Of a stretch of 64,000 bases of DNA, positions 42,801 through 51,959 are shown one piece after another. Position 1 is the stretch's first letter; the number at the start of each line of letters is the position of its first letter. The notes under the pieces are model-generated. The model was given only the letters and a program-made list of their open reading frames with translations, did not search any database and was not told the origin of the DNA. The translations under genes were made by a program, and so were the position numbers. This stretch comes from Roseiarcus sp963741405 (GTDB lineage: Bacteria; Pseudomonadota; Alphaproteobacteria; Rhizobiales; Beijerinckiaceae), in NCBI GenBank assembly GCA_963741405.1, contig CAVUHX010000005.1, positions 86,105-150,104 of the forward strand, given 5' to 3'.

Positions 42801-44369
42801 GTCGCCGAGCCGCACGAGGCGGACGAAGATCGATTCGAGCCGGTCCCGATCGTCCGGAGGCAGGCGCTGGAGCGACCATGTCCGCTTCGTTGGCCAGCGC
42901 GCCGCTGACCCGGCCGACCGACTGATAGCACTCCAGCATCGGCGGGCCGTTCGGGTGGTGTCGCTGCCACGCGGCGCGCAGCGCCACCTGCAACAGCGGC
43001 AAGTCGCTCGCCTGATGCGAGATGTCGGTCTGCACCGCATCCGCGAGCGCCGTCTCGTTGGTCTCGCCCGCGAGCTTCAGCGGCTCCAGCACGGCCTCGC
43101 GCAGGCCCGCCGGCGACATCGCCTTCAGCCTGAGGACCGCATCGTTGTTGTCGGCGGTGAGGCGCTCGAACAAGGCGGGTCGGCCGGCCGCGTCCTTCAC
43201 GCCGCTCGCGAGGTTGAAATAGTCGGACCGCACGGTGAGCAGGATCCGGATGTCCGAGGGGCCGTCGGCCAGCGCCAGCAGCAGCGCGGCGAAGGCGGCG
43301 GCGTCCTTGTCGGAGGTCGCGGTGAACAGCTCCTCGAACTGGTCGACGATCAGCAGCGTCGAGGTCTTGTCCGGCGGCAGGCCGCAGCGCAGCGCAAAGG
43401 CGGTCTTGCCGGCGTCGGCGAGCGAGACGCTGTCGCGCAGGCTCGCGACATCGGCGAGCGAGCGCCCGAGCTTCTGCGCCGCGATCTCGACGCCCTGCCG
43501 CAGGCCCTCGGCCGGGATCGGCGCGGGGCCGCATCGTCACCACCTGCCAGATCTTGTCGCGCGCCTCCTCGCGCACGGGGTCGATCAGCGCCCCGCCGCG
43601 GAAGGCCGGCGCGAAGCCCGCCCGCGCCAGCGACGACTTGCCCGTGCCGCTGTCGGCGACGACGGCGACCAGGCGATGCTTGCGGAATTTTTCGGTGAGT
43701 TCGGCGATCTCCGCCTTGCGGCCGAAGAAGCGGTCCGACTCCTCCTCGCGCATCGCCCGCAGGCCGACGAAAGGCTCGTCGATGAGCTTGATTGCCGCGT
43801 CCCATTCGAGCGCCGAGGACCGCCTTGAGGAGCTTGGCCAGCTCCTCGCCGTCGCCGAGCGGGTCGCGCACGCCCTGATAGCGCCTGGCGAAGGGCGGCA
43901 GCGCGCCCGATCCTTTGCTTTCCGCGGCGAGGGCCGGGATGAACAGGAGCGGGCCCGGCTTGCCGGTCGTCGCGCGAGAAATCGCGAGATCGACCTCGGC
44001 CTCGACCCAGTTCATCACCCCGCCCGAGCCGACATAGACGACGAAGGCGGTGGCGTGATTCTGGATGGCGTCGGCGATCTGCGCCGACCACGAGGTTCCC
44101 GGCCTCAGGTCGTCCTTGTCGAACCAGACTCTCAGGCCGGCCGCCCGCGCGTCCGGCGCGCTCTCCAGCCGCCGCTTCAGCTCCCGCGCCGCCTCCGTGT
44201 CGGCGCCGGAATGGCTGAGGAAGACGACGGGCGGCGAAAGGGGCGATAGCCCGTCATCCGCGCGGGAGGGGCCGATGCGACTTGGTCCGGATCGAGACGC
44301 GGCCTCCGAGCCCGCGCCGCGCCGGCTGCCCGAAATTCCGGGATCTTCCCCCGAACCTTGACGCGACAT
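39840..44369 (-). pseudogene. TIR-nSTAND NTPase-WD40 receptor protein, multiply frameshifted
   Basis: The domains in order, minus strand, are as follows. A TIR domain begins at about 44228 (VVFLSHSGADTEAARELKRR, VWFDKDDLRPGTSW, NWVEAEVDLAIS). An nSTAND NTPase begins at about 43753 (SDRFFGRKAEIAEL, Walker A ADSGTGKSSLARAG, then TADNNDAVLRLKAMSPAGLR). A coiled coil follows (EAEQRQRERDEAQARQIEDA), then a membrane helix (FGALVALLFAIAAVGFGIYS), 15 WD40 units, and a tail with ICVTDPPPPDLSDA to the stop at 39840. Such proteins are modelled as sensors: WD40 binds a trigger, STAND oligomerises, TIR consumes NAD or signals. At least five frame changes precede the WD40 array and more lie inside it. The start ATG 44369 is provisional. 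Confidence 0.82.
40030..41905 (-). repeat. Array of 15 near-identical WD40-coding units
   Basis: The string gacgacgcgcttgccgtccg recurs at 40072, 40198, 40324, 40451, 40578, 40707, 40835, 40962, 41090, 41218, 41346, 41472, 41599, 41725 and 41852. Spacing is 126-129 nt. Each unit encodes GSVVSAAFSPDGKRVVTAS, then DKTARVWDPETGTQ. Only multiples of 126 keep frame. The additional bases sit at recurring spots (gggttcc/ggcgttcc and gagccat/gagcccat), so several units read out of frame. Confidence 0.93.
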
Positions 44370-44726
44370 TCCCGCCCCTGGGGAAAATTCACCGCTCCAA
44401 ACCTTGTGCAAAGTGCCACGCCCCCTCGGGTATGGCAAGGCGCAGGAAGTGCAACAATTTCTTGCGCGGACCAGAGTTTTGTTCTATATTTGTACCAGAG
44501 GAGCGGAGTGACGCCGAGGGCAGGTTCCCGGGTCGTAACAAGACGGACTCCGCCCGACAGTGACGGTCGAGGTTCTTGGTTCACCTTCCGGCAGCGGGCT
44601 TTTTGTTATCGAGGGTAATATTACATGAGGGGAGCCGTAGTATGAATTGGCGCTTTCCCGCAACGCAGAAGGTCGGACAGACGAGGCTCTTCGCGGCGCT
44701 CGCGGCCTTGCGCTTCGCGACCGAAA
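44370..44726. other. Region between TIR-STAND gene and the Aas-like gene end
   Basis: This is mostly intergenic. It includes a relatively AT-rich stretch (ttttgttctatatttgtacc, about 44482-44501) that could hold the promoter of the TIR-STAND gene. A plus-strand ORF beginning MNWRFPATQKVG at 44642 with a weak GGGG leader runs into the dispersed repeats and is not convincing as a gene. Confidence 0.35.
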
Positions 44727-47700
44727 TCAGTTCGGCGTGGCGTCGCACGCGTCATCGCTCGCGGGCCTTGTGCAGCCGAGCGCGAGGGGCCGGACCGCAG
44801 ATGGCGTCGCAACCCCTTGGAATCCCTGGATTCGCGCCCGGGATCGGCGCGCTCTTTCGCCGCCGCGTCCCGCTCGTGGGCTAAACGGCCCGAGGTGCGG
44901 GGGATTGGAAATGGCCGCGCAATCCATTGGAATCGCTCGATTCACGCTCGAAAACGGCGCGGCCTTTGCTGCCGCGTCCCGCTTCGTGCGATTGGATTTG
45001 TCGTGCGAGCCGGGCGCGGAAATGGCGCAACAACCCCTTGGAATCGTTCGATTCACGCCCGGAAATTTCGTGGCCCACGCCCTCACGCCCCGCGCTCCCT
45101 GCAGGACCCGCGCGAGCGCCATGTAGTCGGTCTTCCCCGAGCCGAGCAGCGGGATCGTGTCGAGCACGACGACCGTGTCGGGGACCATGATGGCGGAGGC
45201 GCCCTTGATCTTCATCCAGGTCTGGACGTCGGCCTTGGTCGCGCGCGGATGCGTGGTGGCGAGGATCACCCGTTCGCCCCGCTTCGGGTCGGGCGCGGCG
45301 ACCGCCGCGACGAGGTCGTCGGGCCACAGGCCCGAGACGAGGTCCTCGAGGGCGCCGAGCGAGACGAGTTCGCCGGCGATCTTGACGAAGCGCTTGGCGC
45401 GGCCCTTGATCGACACGAAGCCTTCGGCGTCGATCGCCACGATGTCGCCGGTGTCGTGCCAGCCGCCCGCCGGCGGCTCGAGCTCGCCCGGGTTGTCGGC
45501 GCGATAATAGCCGATCATCACGTTGGGGCCGCGCACGATCAGGCGCCCTCCTTCGTCGATGCCGGGCACAGGCTCGAGCCGCGGCTCGACGAAGGGCAGG
45601 AACTTGCCGACCGTGCCGACCTTGTTGAAGGCCGGCGTGTTGACCGCGAGCACGGGCGAGGCCTCGGTCACGCCATAGCCCTCGAGGAGGCGAAGGCCGA
45701 ACTTCTCCATATAGATCCGGCGCGTCTCGGCCTTCAGCGGCTCGGCGCCGGAAATGACGTAGCGCAGCGTGCGGAAGCCGTAGGCGTCGGCGTTGCGGGC
45801 GTAGGCCGCGAGGAACGTGTCGGTGCCGAACAGCACCGTCGCGCCGGCCTTGTCGATGAGCTCGGGAATCTGGCGGTAGTGCAGGGGAGTCGGGTAGAGG
45901 TAGATCTTCATCACCGTCAGGAGCCCGAGCAGCAGCCCGCCCGTCAGGCCGAAGGCGTGGAAGATCGGCAGCGCGTTGAAGCCGACGTCGGTGAGTCGCA
46001 AGTCGAAGCACGCGTCGATCTGGGCGATGTTGCCGAGCAGGTTGGCGTGCGACAGCACGACCCCCTTGGGCACGCCCTCTGTGCCGGAGGTGAACAGGAC
46101 GACCGCCGGGTCGTCCGGCTCCCGCTCGGCGAAAGCGCGGCCGGCCGTCAGGGCGGCGCGGAGTTTGTCGGTCCTCGTGGCGCTCTCGCGAACGTCCTCC
46201 AGCCAGACGATCCGGGCGACCTCCGAGATCGCCTCGACGACTTTGCCGAGTTCGGCCTTTTCGACGAACGAGCGGGAGGTCAGGACGAGCGCGATCTGCG
46301 CCGCCTGGCAGGCGGCGACGAGATTGTGGGGGCCGGCGGTGAAGTTGAGCATCGCGGGTACGCGCCCCGCCGCCTGCAAGGCCATGAACGTCACCGCCGA
46401 GCCGTTGGCGTTCGGCAGCATGAGGCCGACGACTTCGCCCGGCGCCGTGATGGCGGCGATCTTGCGCGCCAGCACGCCGACCCCGATGCGGAACATGCGC
46501 AGGGTCAGGGGGCCCGCCAGCGAGTTCTTCCACCGCGACGTGCGACAGGCCGCGCCTCTTCGCCTGCTGCTCGAAGACCGCATGCAGCGTGCGGCGGATG
46601 TCGGTCGTCTCGAAGACGAGGTCCGACATCATGTCGCACAGCGCGGCGCCCGCCGCGCTGTGAAGCGCCCTTCCGCGCAGGCCGGCGGGTGTTCCGAGGC
46701 GACGCGCCGGCAGGACGGTGACCGTTACCTTGGGAAAGAGCCGCCGTCCCGCGTGCTCCGGGTCGAGGCGCGAGAAAAACGTGCGCTCAGGGCCGACGAG
46801 GCGCACCGGCGTCACCGGCGCGTCGCTCTTCTCGATCATCAACCCGGCGGTTTCGTAATCGCGCAGCACCGGACCCGCGAGGGCGACGCGCCCTTCCGGA
46901 AAGATCGCCAGCGGCTGGCCGGCGCGCGCCTTCCTGATGAGCGCGCGCGCCGTCAGCGGGCGCGACGAATCGGCCGCAATGACGCCGGAGAGCCTCAGGA
47001 AGGATCGGATCCACCAATGCTGCGCGAGACCGTGGTCGATCGCGAACAGGGGCGGCTCCTCCATGAGCGACAGCAGGATCGGCGCGTCGAGGAAGGAGGT
47101 ATGATTGACGGCGATAACAGCGCGTTCCCCTGCTCGCGGCAGGTGCTCGATCCCCTTGACCTCGAGGCGGAACAGCGCGCGCAACAGCAGGCGAAGGAAG
47201 AAGGCGAGGAAGTTCGCCGGGAGCCGGCGAAAAAGATAGAGCGCGGCCGCGATGTTGGCGAGGCCGAGGACGACCAGCGCCATCGGCTCGGTCAGACCCA
47301 GGAGTTGCAACAGGAGCATGGTCGCGAGCGAGCCGGCGACCATCATGAGATAATTCAGCGCATTGACCGCGCCGACCACGCGCGCGCGCCTTTCCTCGCC
47401 CGCCCATGCCTGGATCGCGGCGAAGAGGGGCACGACGAACAGGCCAGCCGCGGCGGAATAGAGGACGAGCTCGAGGGCGACGCGCAGGCCGAGCCCGCTC
47501 ATGAAGAATTCGTCCAGCGGAACTTCGTGGCTGGCCCGCGCCATCGCGTTGGTCGCAAGCCCCAGGTCGATCGCCAGCGCCGCCATGACGAGCAGCAGGA
47601 AGGGCGCGGGCGCAAGCTCGATTCGTCCGCGTGACAACACGGCGGCGCCGAGCGAACCGGCGGCGATCCCGAGCGCGAAAATCAGATTGATCGCGATTTC

Positions 47701-48474
47701 GACGTCGATCCCGCCGCCGATCCGAGACTTGATGATCACCGGAACGAGCGAAAGCGTGACGATGCCAACCGTCCAGAACCAGCTTGTGGCGAGCGCGGCC
47801 ACCCACTGCCGGTCGTCCGCGCGGACTTCGCCGATGATCCGCCAGGTCGAGGCGATGACGTTCCTGTGGACTTTCAGGCCGGGCGCCGCGACGCCGGTCG
47901 GCGGAATGAAACGCGCGGCTCCGTAGCAGGCCAGAGCGATGAACATCAGCTGCGTCACGACGCTCGCGGCCGAGCGGCCTTCGGCCGCTGCAAGACCCCC
48001 GACAATCAACCCGCAGATGATCGCGGCGAACGTCGCGCCCTCAACCAGGGCATTGGCCGCAACGAGCTCCTCGCGCCGCAGGTGGTCGGGCAGAATGCCA
48101 TATTTGATGGGCCCGAAAAGGGCGGCGATGCAACCCAGTCCGAACAACGCCCCATAGAGCAGGATCGGCGAGGAAAGGACGAAACCCGCCGCGGCGATCA
48201 TCTGGATGCCGATCTCGGCGAATTTGAGCCGCCGGGCGACCAGGGCCTTGTCGTGCGAATCGGCGATCTCGCCGCCCAGCGCGGACAGAGGGATCGCGGG
48301 CAAAACGAACGCCATCGAGGCGAGCAGGATTTCCACGCTGCTCCTGTCGCCGCCGAAGCGGAACAGGATCAGCATCGCCAGCATGTTGCGGACGAAGTTG
48401 TCGTTGAACGCCGAAAAGAACTGGCACCAGAACAGCGGCGCGAAGCGCCGCGAGGTCATCAGGGAGCGGAACAT
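44727..48474 (-). pseudogene. LplT-PlsC-acyl-ACP synthetase fusion (Aas-type), one frameshift
   Basis: The N-terminal MFS part (from MFRSLMTSRRFAPLFWCQFF) resembles the lysophospholipid flippase LplT. The middle PlsC acyltransferase has NHTSFLDAPILLSL (His-x4-Asp) and FPEGR. The C-terminal AMP-forming ligase has LFTSGTEGVPKG, GYGVTEASPVLAV and WHDTGDIVAIDAEGF. Together they import and re-acylate lysophospholipids, an inner-membrane repair function. One frame change near 46525 separates PlsC from the ligase. The ligase should end soon after GKTDYMALARVLQ, but the stop is lost and the frame runs through three dispersed repeats to 44727, adding about 110 foreign residues. Confidence 0.85.
44796..45066 (+). 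repeat. Three copies of a dispersed ATGGC...CCTTGGAATC repeat
   Basis: The copies at about 44796-44842, 44905-44954 and 45012-45066 share a pattern: ggaa, atggc, gcaa, then ccttggaatc (or cattggaatc), nttcgattcacgcccgg. Spacing is about 110 nt. The copies at 50638-50690 and 50844-50900 are in the opposite orientation. They lie at the 3' end of the Aas-type gene and extend its reading frame on the minus strand. Confidence 0.75.
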
Positions 48475-48555
48475 GAAGGCTCGGGTGTCCTGGCGGCTCG
48501 AACAGCCGATGGACGCCGAAAACCCCCGGCGCGTCAAGAAGGCGAATGAGTTCCG

Positions 48556-49497
48556 CTACTGCAGGACGTAACGGACGCCGACGAGGATCTGCTGAGAAAC
48601 GTTGCGCTGCTTCACGGTCAGCCCGGTCTGCGGATTGACGAGCAGACTGGAGTCCCCGCCGTTGATGTATCGGTAGCCGACGTCGAGCGTTGCGCTCGGG
48701 CTGAGATGGAAGCCGAAACCTGCGGCGAGGGTCCAGGCGAAGCGATAGGTGGTGGAGTTGATTGTGCGGTTCCAGTTCTGAGTTATGAACGGGATATTCG
48801 GCTGCGGATTGATCGGCTGCCCTGCAGAGTTGACCCAAACCGAAGGGAAGCCGCCGGGGTTTGTGAGATTGGCCGCATAGCCGAAACCGTTCGCCGTCTC
48901 GGCGAAACTGGAACTCCCCTGCATGAAGCTCATATTGAGGCCGCCGCCAGCGCCGACGTAAGGGGTGAAACCGGCGTAGGTTCCAAGATCGACATATCCG
49001 GTGGCCAGGAACGTGTTGTTGTGCTGGCTGAGGCTCGTCGTCCCGCCACAGGTGTTGGTCGTGTCGTAGAGATATCCAGCCGGGAGCCCAGTGGCTGGAT
49101 TTGCGACGCCCTGGAGGCTGTAGGGGCAAATGACGGCGAAGGAGCGCGTGCGTGAGGGGCTCGTCCAATAATCCCAGGTCGCGTCCACCCGGAAGTAGTC
49201 GTTGAATCGGTAGCCGAAGCCGAGGTCGCCTGCGAAGCCCGCCCCGGATCCGCCCGACGCCGGTGCGGCTGCCAGAAGTCCGGGCGGAACGGACGGGACC
49301 GTCGCCAGCGTGACCGACGGGGCGTCGTCGAAGCCGACCCCGATGTCGCCGCGGAGGTACCAGTTCGAGCCGATCTCGACCGAAGTCGGCGCTTGCGAGG
49401 CCGGGATGGTCATCGGCGGCTCGCTCCCGAACAGGTCGGCTGCGACGGCCGGCGCGAGGGTCAGGCTCACGAAAGCAGCGGATAGGACAAGTCTCAT
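48556..49497 (-). CDS. Outer membrane beta-barrel protein
   Basis: The 313-residue protein has a signal peptide (MRLVLSAAFVSLTLAPAVAA). Alternating-residue strands are typical of small outer membrane barrels of the Omp25/OmpA-like group: GSNWYLRGDIGVGFDD, AGDLGFGYRFNDYFRVDATW, TPYVGAGGGLNMSF, ATLDVGYRYING and the C-terminal ILVGVRYVLQ. A large insert (residues 125-215) with Asn/Thr/Gly-rich sequence would form extracellular loops. There is no OmpA peptidoglycan-binding domain. The role is unknown, probably surface structure or adhesion. Confidence 0.87.
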   Translation of the reverse strand: MRLVLSAAFVSLTLAPAVAADLFGSEPPMTIPASQAPTSVEIGSNWYLRGDIGVGFDDAPSVTLATVPSVPPGLLAAAPASGGSGAGFAGDLGFGYRFNDYFRVDATWDYWTSPSRTRSFAVICPYSLQGVANPATGLPAGYLYDTTNTCGGTTSLSQHNNTFLATGYVDLGTYAGFTPYVGAGGGLNMSFMQGSSSFAETANGFGYAANLTNPGGFPSVWVNSAGQPINPQPNIPFITQNWNRTINSTTYRFAWTLAAGFGFHLSPSATLDVGYRYINGGDSSLLVNPQTGLTVKQRNVSQQILVGVRYVLQ

Positions 49498-49626
49498 GCG
49501 TTCGCCCCGGTATGGCGCGCCGGCGCTTCCGAATGGCAGCGGCGTCGGCAGTCATCCTGGAGAAAACAACTTAATCATGACTTAAGCACAATAAGAATAG
49601 TTGGAGAAACTGACTTTCAGAATAAA

Positions 49627-50616
49627 CTATTTGTCAAGAAATGACGCCTTCTCAAGAAATAGAGACAGGCGCTTGGCGAAGTCTTGCCTGACGCGCGTCA
49701 GCGGCGGCCGGCTCCGCCGCCATGGGGTCGCCGCCGGCGCATTGCCCCAGTCGGGCCAGGGAGAGGCGGCGAACCAGTCGCGGTAATTCTCGGCGAATCG
49801 GGCTTCGCCGCGCCAGCTGGCGAACTCCCACGGCTTCGGCGCATTGACGAAATGAAGCACGATCGGCTCGATCCTGCGTTCGAGGTCGAGCAGGAAGAAG
49901 TCGCCCATGAAATTATAGCGCGGCGACAAGGGCGCGAAGCGGCCGCGCAAGGTCGCGTTCAGCGCGTCCTGCTCCATGAAGGGGAAGCGCTTCGGCTCGT
50001 CCCTGAGCGCCGACGCCGCCCGCTCGGTCAGTTTCTCGGCGCGCCAGGCGGCCCGGTCGATCGCCATCAGGCCGGCATTGAAATAGGGCGTGTCGAGCGC
50101 CAGACCGAGCCCGCGGCGGGATCGCTTGAATTGGCGCACGAGGGCGTCGTCGCCCTTGTTGTCCATGAGGAAAATCATGTCGTAGGCGGCGGCGAGCGGC
50201 CGTCCGCCAAGGTCGAAGTCGGCCAGGCGCGAAAGCCCGGGGCGGACGATCAGCATGTCGGAATCAACGCTGACGATCCGCTCGACATGCGCCGGCAGAA
50301 TCTCGGCGAGGAAGAGCCGGCGGAAGACGGCGCGCGAGAAACGTCCCTTGCCGCATAGGCTCGCATCGAAGCGGGCGAAGTCGAGGGTCAGAAGCTTGAT
50401 TCGCTCGCGCAATGGCCGGGGCAGCCGGTCGAAGCCCGGCGTGACATCGTCAGGTTCGCAGACGAGGTAGATCTCATGGCTCAGATCGGGCTCGGCCTCG
50501 ATCAGCGACGCGATCGCGCGCACCGCCGGCGGAAAAAAGGTGCGGTCGGGCGTGAAGCAGTATGCGGTGCGCAGAGGGACCCCCGGGTTTGCAGGCGCTT
50601 CGGTTCGGCCGGTCAC
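49627..50616 (-). CDS. GT8-like glycosyltransferase
   Basis: The 329-residue protein begins TAYCFTPDRTFFPPAVRAIA. It has the GT-A metal motif VSVDSDMLIV (Asp-x-Asp), DTPYFNAGLMAIDRAAW, MEQDALNATLRGRF and LHFVNAPKPWEF, all standard for GT8 enzymes of lipopolysaccharide core or capsule synthesis. It is preceded by the dispersed repeats R4/R5 and ends 130 nt from the outer membrane protein gene on the same strand. The donor sugar cannot be predicted. Confidence 0.88.
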   Translation of the reverse strand: MTGRTEAPANPGVPLRTAYCFTPDRTFFPPAVRAIASLIEAEPDLSHEIYLVCEPDDVTPGFDRLPRPLRERIKLLTLDFARFDASLCGKGRFSRAVFRRLFLAEILPAHVERIVSVDSDMLIVRPGLSRLADFDLGGRPLAAAYDMIFLMDNKGDDALVRQFKRSRRGLGLALDTPYFNAGLMAIDRAAWRAEKLTERAASALRDEPKRFPFMEQDALNATLRGRFAPLSPRYNFMGDFFLLDLERRIEPIVLHFVNAPKPWEFASWRGEARFAENYRDWFAASPWPDWGNAPAATPWRRSRPPLTRVRQDFAKRLSLFLEKASFLDK

Positions 50617-50637
50617 GCTTCCGAGACCCGGTCATTT

Positions 50638-50900
50638 CCAGGCGCGGAATCAGTATTTTCAAGGCCTTGCGGCGCCATTTCCGATCCGCGCGCGTTCCTA
50701 CAGGCCTCGCCGCCAGGATTCGTCCGCAGCCGATACGCCGTCGCACCCGCTGCGCCAAGCCCGATCGGTTGGGAAAGCGACGCTCAGGCGTGGGCGGCGC
50801 ACTCCCCGGATCTTGTGGTCGAAGGTTCCACCGGCGCTACCAGTGCCGGGCGCGGAATCAATCTTTTCAAGGCCTTGCGGCGCCATTTCCGGTCCGTCGG
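50638..50900 (-). repeat. Two copies of the dispersed ATGGC repeat (opposite orientation)
   Basis: The copies at 50638-50690 and 50844-50900 read, on the minus strand, ggaaatggcgccgcaaggcc, then ttgaaaa and gattccgcgcc. They are members of the family at 44796-45066. The 150 bases between them show no gene. In one frame each copy encodes RKWRRKALK followed by a Leu/Ile-Pro-Arg-Pro ending. Confidence 0.7.
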
Positions 50901-51238
50901 CTGTCCCGCCCCGCCTTGCGCGCCGGAACGCCGAGAAGCCGCCGCTCCGCAGAGGCACGGCCTTCGGTCTTGCGGAGCGCCGCGCCCGTCGTGCTGGGGC
51001 TGATCCGTTGGAAACGGCGGGCGTCCGAGCGGCGTGGCTTCAAGGGAAGCGAACACGTGGAGCGGTCTCCTTGTCGGGCGTTTATAGAACAAAAGTAGAA
51101 CATGCCTCTCCTTGTCTTGTCAAGGAATTGTTGGTTTAATTCTGGCTCCAGAGCTGCGGATGGCTCGCCGAGTTCCCGACCTTCCCGCTCGGCCGCCGCG
51201 ACGAACGAGCCGGCCGATTTGAAGGCGTTGTGCTAATT
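50901..51238. other. Non-coding stretch
   Basis: I see no supported gene. The GC-rich left half contains only short ORFs; the right half (51075-51140, with gtttaattctggctcc) is less GC-rich. It separates the dispersed repeats from IS debris. Confidence 0.3.
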
Positions 51239-51560
51239 CTACTGTGTCACAAGCGTTGGCTGAAGTTCGGCCGCGTTGCGACGGCTTGACAGCATGGGCA
51301 TCGATAGAGCGATTTTGCCAGGGCGATCGTCAATTGCTTGCGCATGGTCGCAATCGAGTTGGCCACGTGGCGTTCGGGACGGTTCGGGGGCGCGTGGGAA
51401 TCGGGAACGGCGGGAAAGAGCAGGTTTTTCGCGGCGCCAGCGGGCTGAGGGGGGAAAAGCCGATCTCTCGAGGATCAGGAACCCGTAGGCTGCGATGCAG
51501 AGGCTGGCGTGATGATGGAAATCCCCGCCAGCCTCGCCCCGGAAGGAAGCAGGCAAGGCC
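51239..51560 (-). pseudogene. IS701/IS4-type transposase C-terminal remnant
   Basis: The minus strand encodes HHHASLCIAAYGFLILERS, a recognisable C-terminal segment of IS701-type transposases, followed in other frames by VPNATWPTRLR and an ending like CCQAVATRPNFSQRL. Only about 100 codons remain and the frame changes at least once. No terminal inverted repeats were found, so this is a dead fragment. Confidence 0.6.
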
Positions 51561-51959
51561 TACGGCCTGCTGACGACCCATACGCCGACAAAGGATCAAC
51601 CGGTCACGCCGCAAACCTTCCATTTCGCGCTCGACCGACTAAGACGAGGCGGAGGCCCTGATCGACAAGTGGAAGGACGAGAGCGGCGTCGAGAAGGAAG
51701 ACGGGTTCGAGGGTCCGAACGCGCCGAAGAAGAAGCGGAAGAACCAAACGCCGGCCGGGCAGATCGTTATGGACCACGACGACATCGCCTCAGATAGCTC
51801 CCCGATCGCCTTCGACCCCGGGCGTCATGAACGACATGAACGCCCCGCTCGACCAAGCTAGTGAGCTTCCTGTCTTGGAGGGCCGTTCGTGAAATTTCGC
51901 GCGAGCCTGTTGCGGCTCGTCGTGGGTGCGGGCGGTTCGGCGCTGTCACAGCCAGCGGT
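51561..51959 (+). other. Debris region with an unrecognised coding-like fragment
   Basis: From about 51650 the plus strand reads EALIDKWKDESGVEKEDGFE, then GPNAPKKKRKNQTPAGQIVM. This is a charged segment with coding-like composition but no upstream start or recognised family, and stops lie on both sides. It may be a piece of a mobile-element or phage gene. Confidence 0.3.

Noticed and set aside
44881..48537. Single 1218-residue protein
   Set aside because: The last third of this frame is an Arg/Gly-rich out-of-frame reading of the AMP-ligase domain, whose real motifs are in the neighbouring frame.
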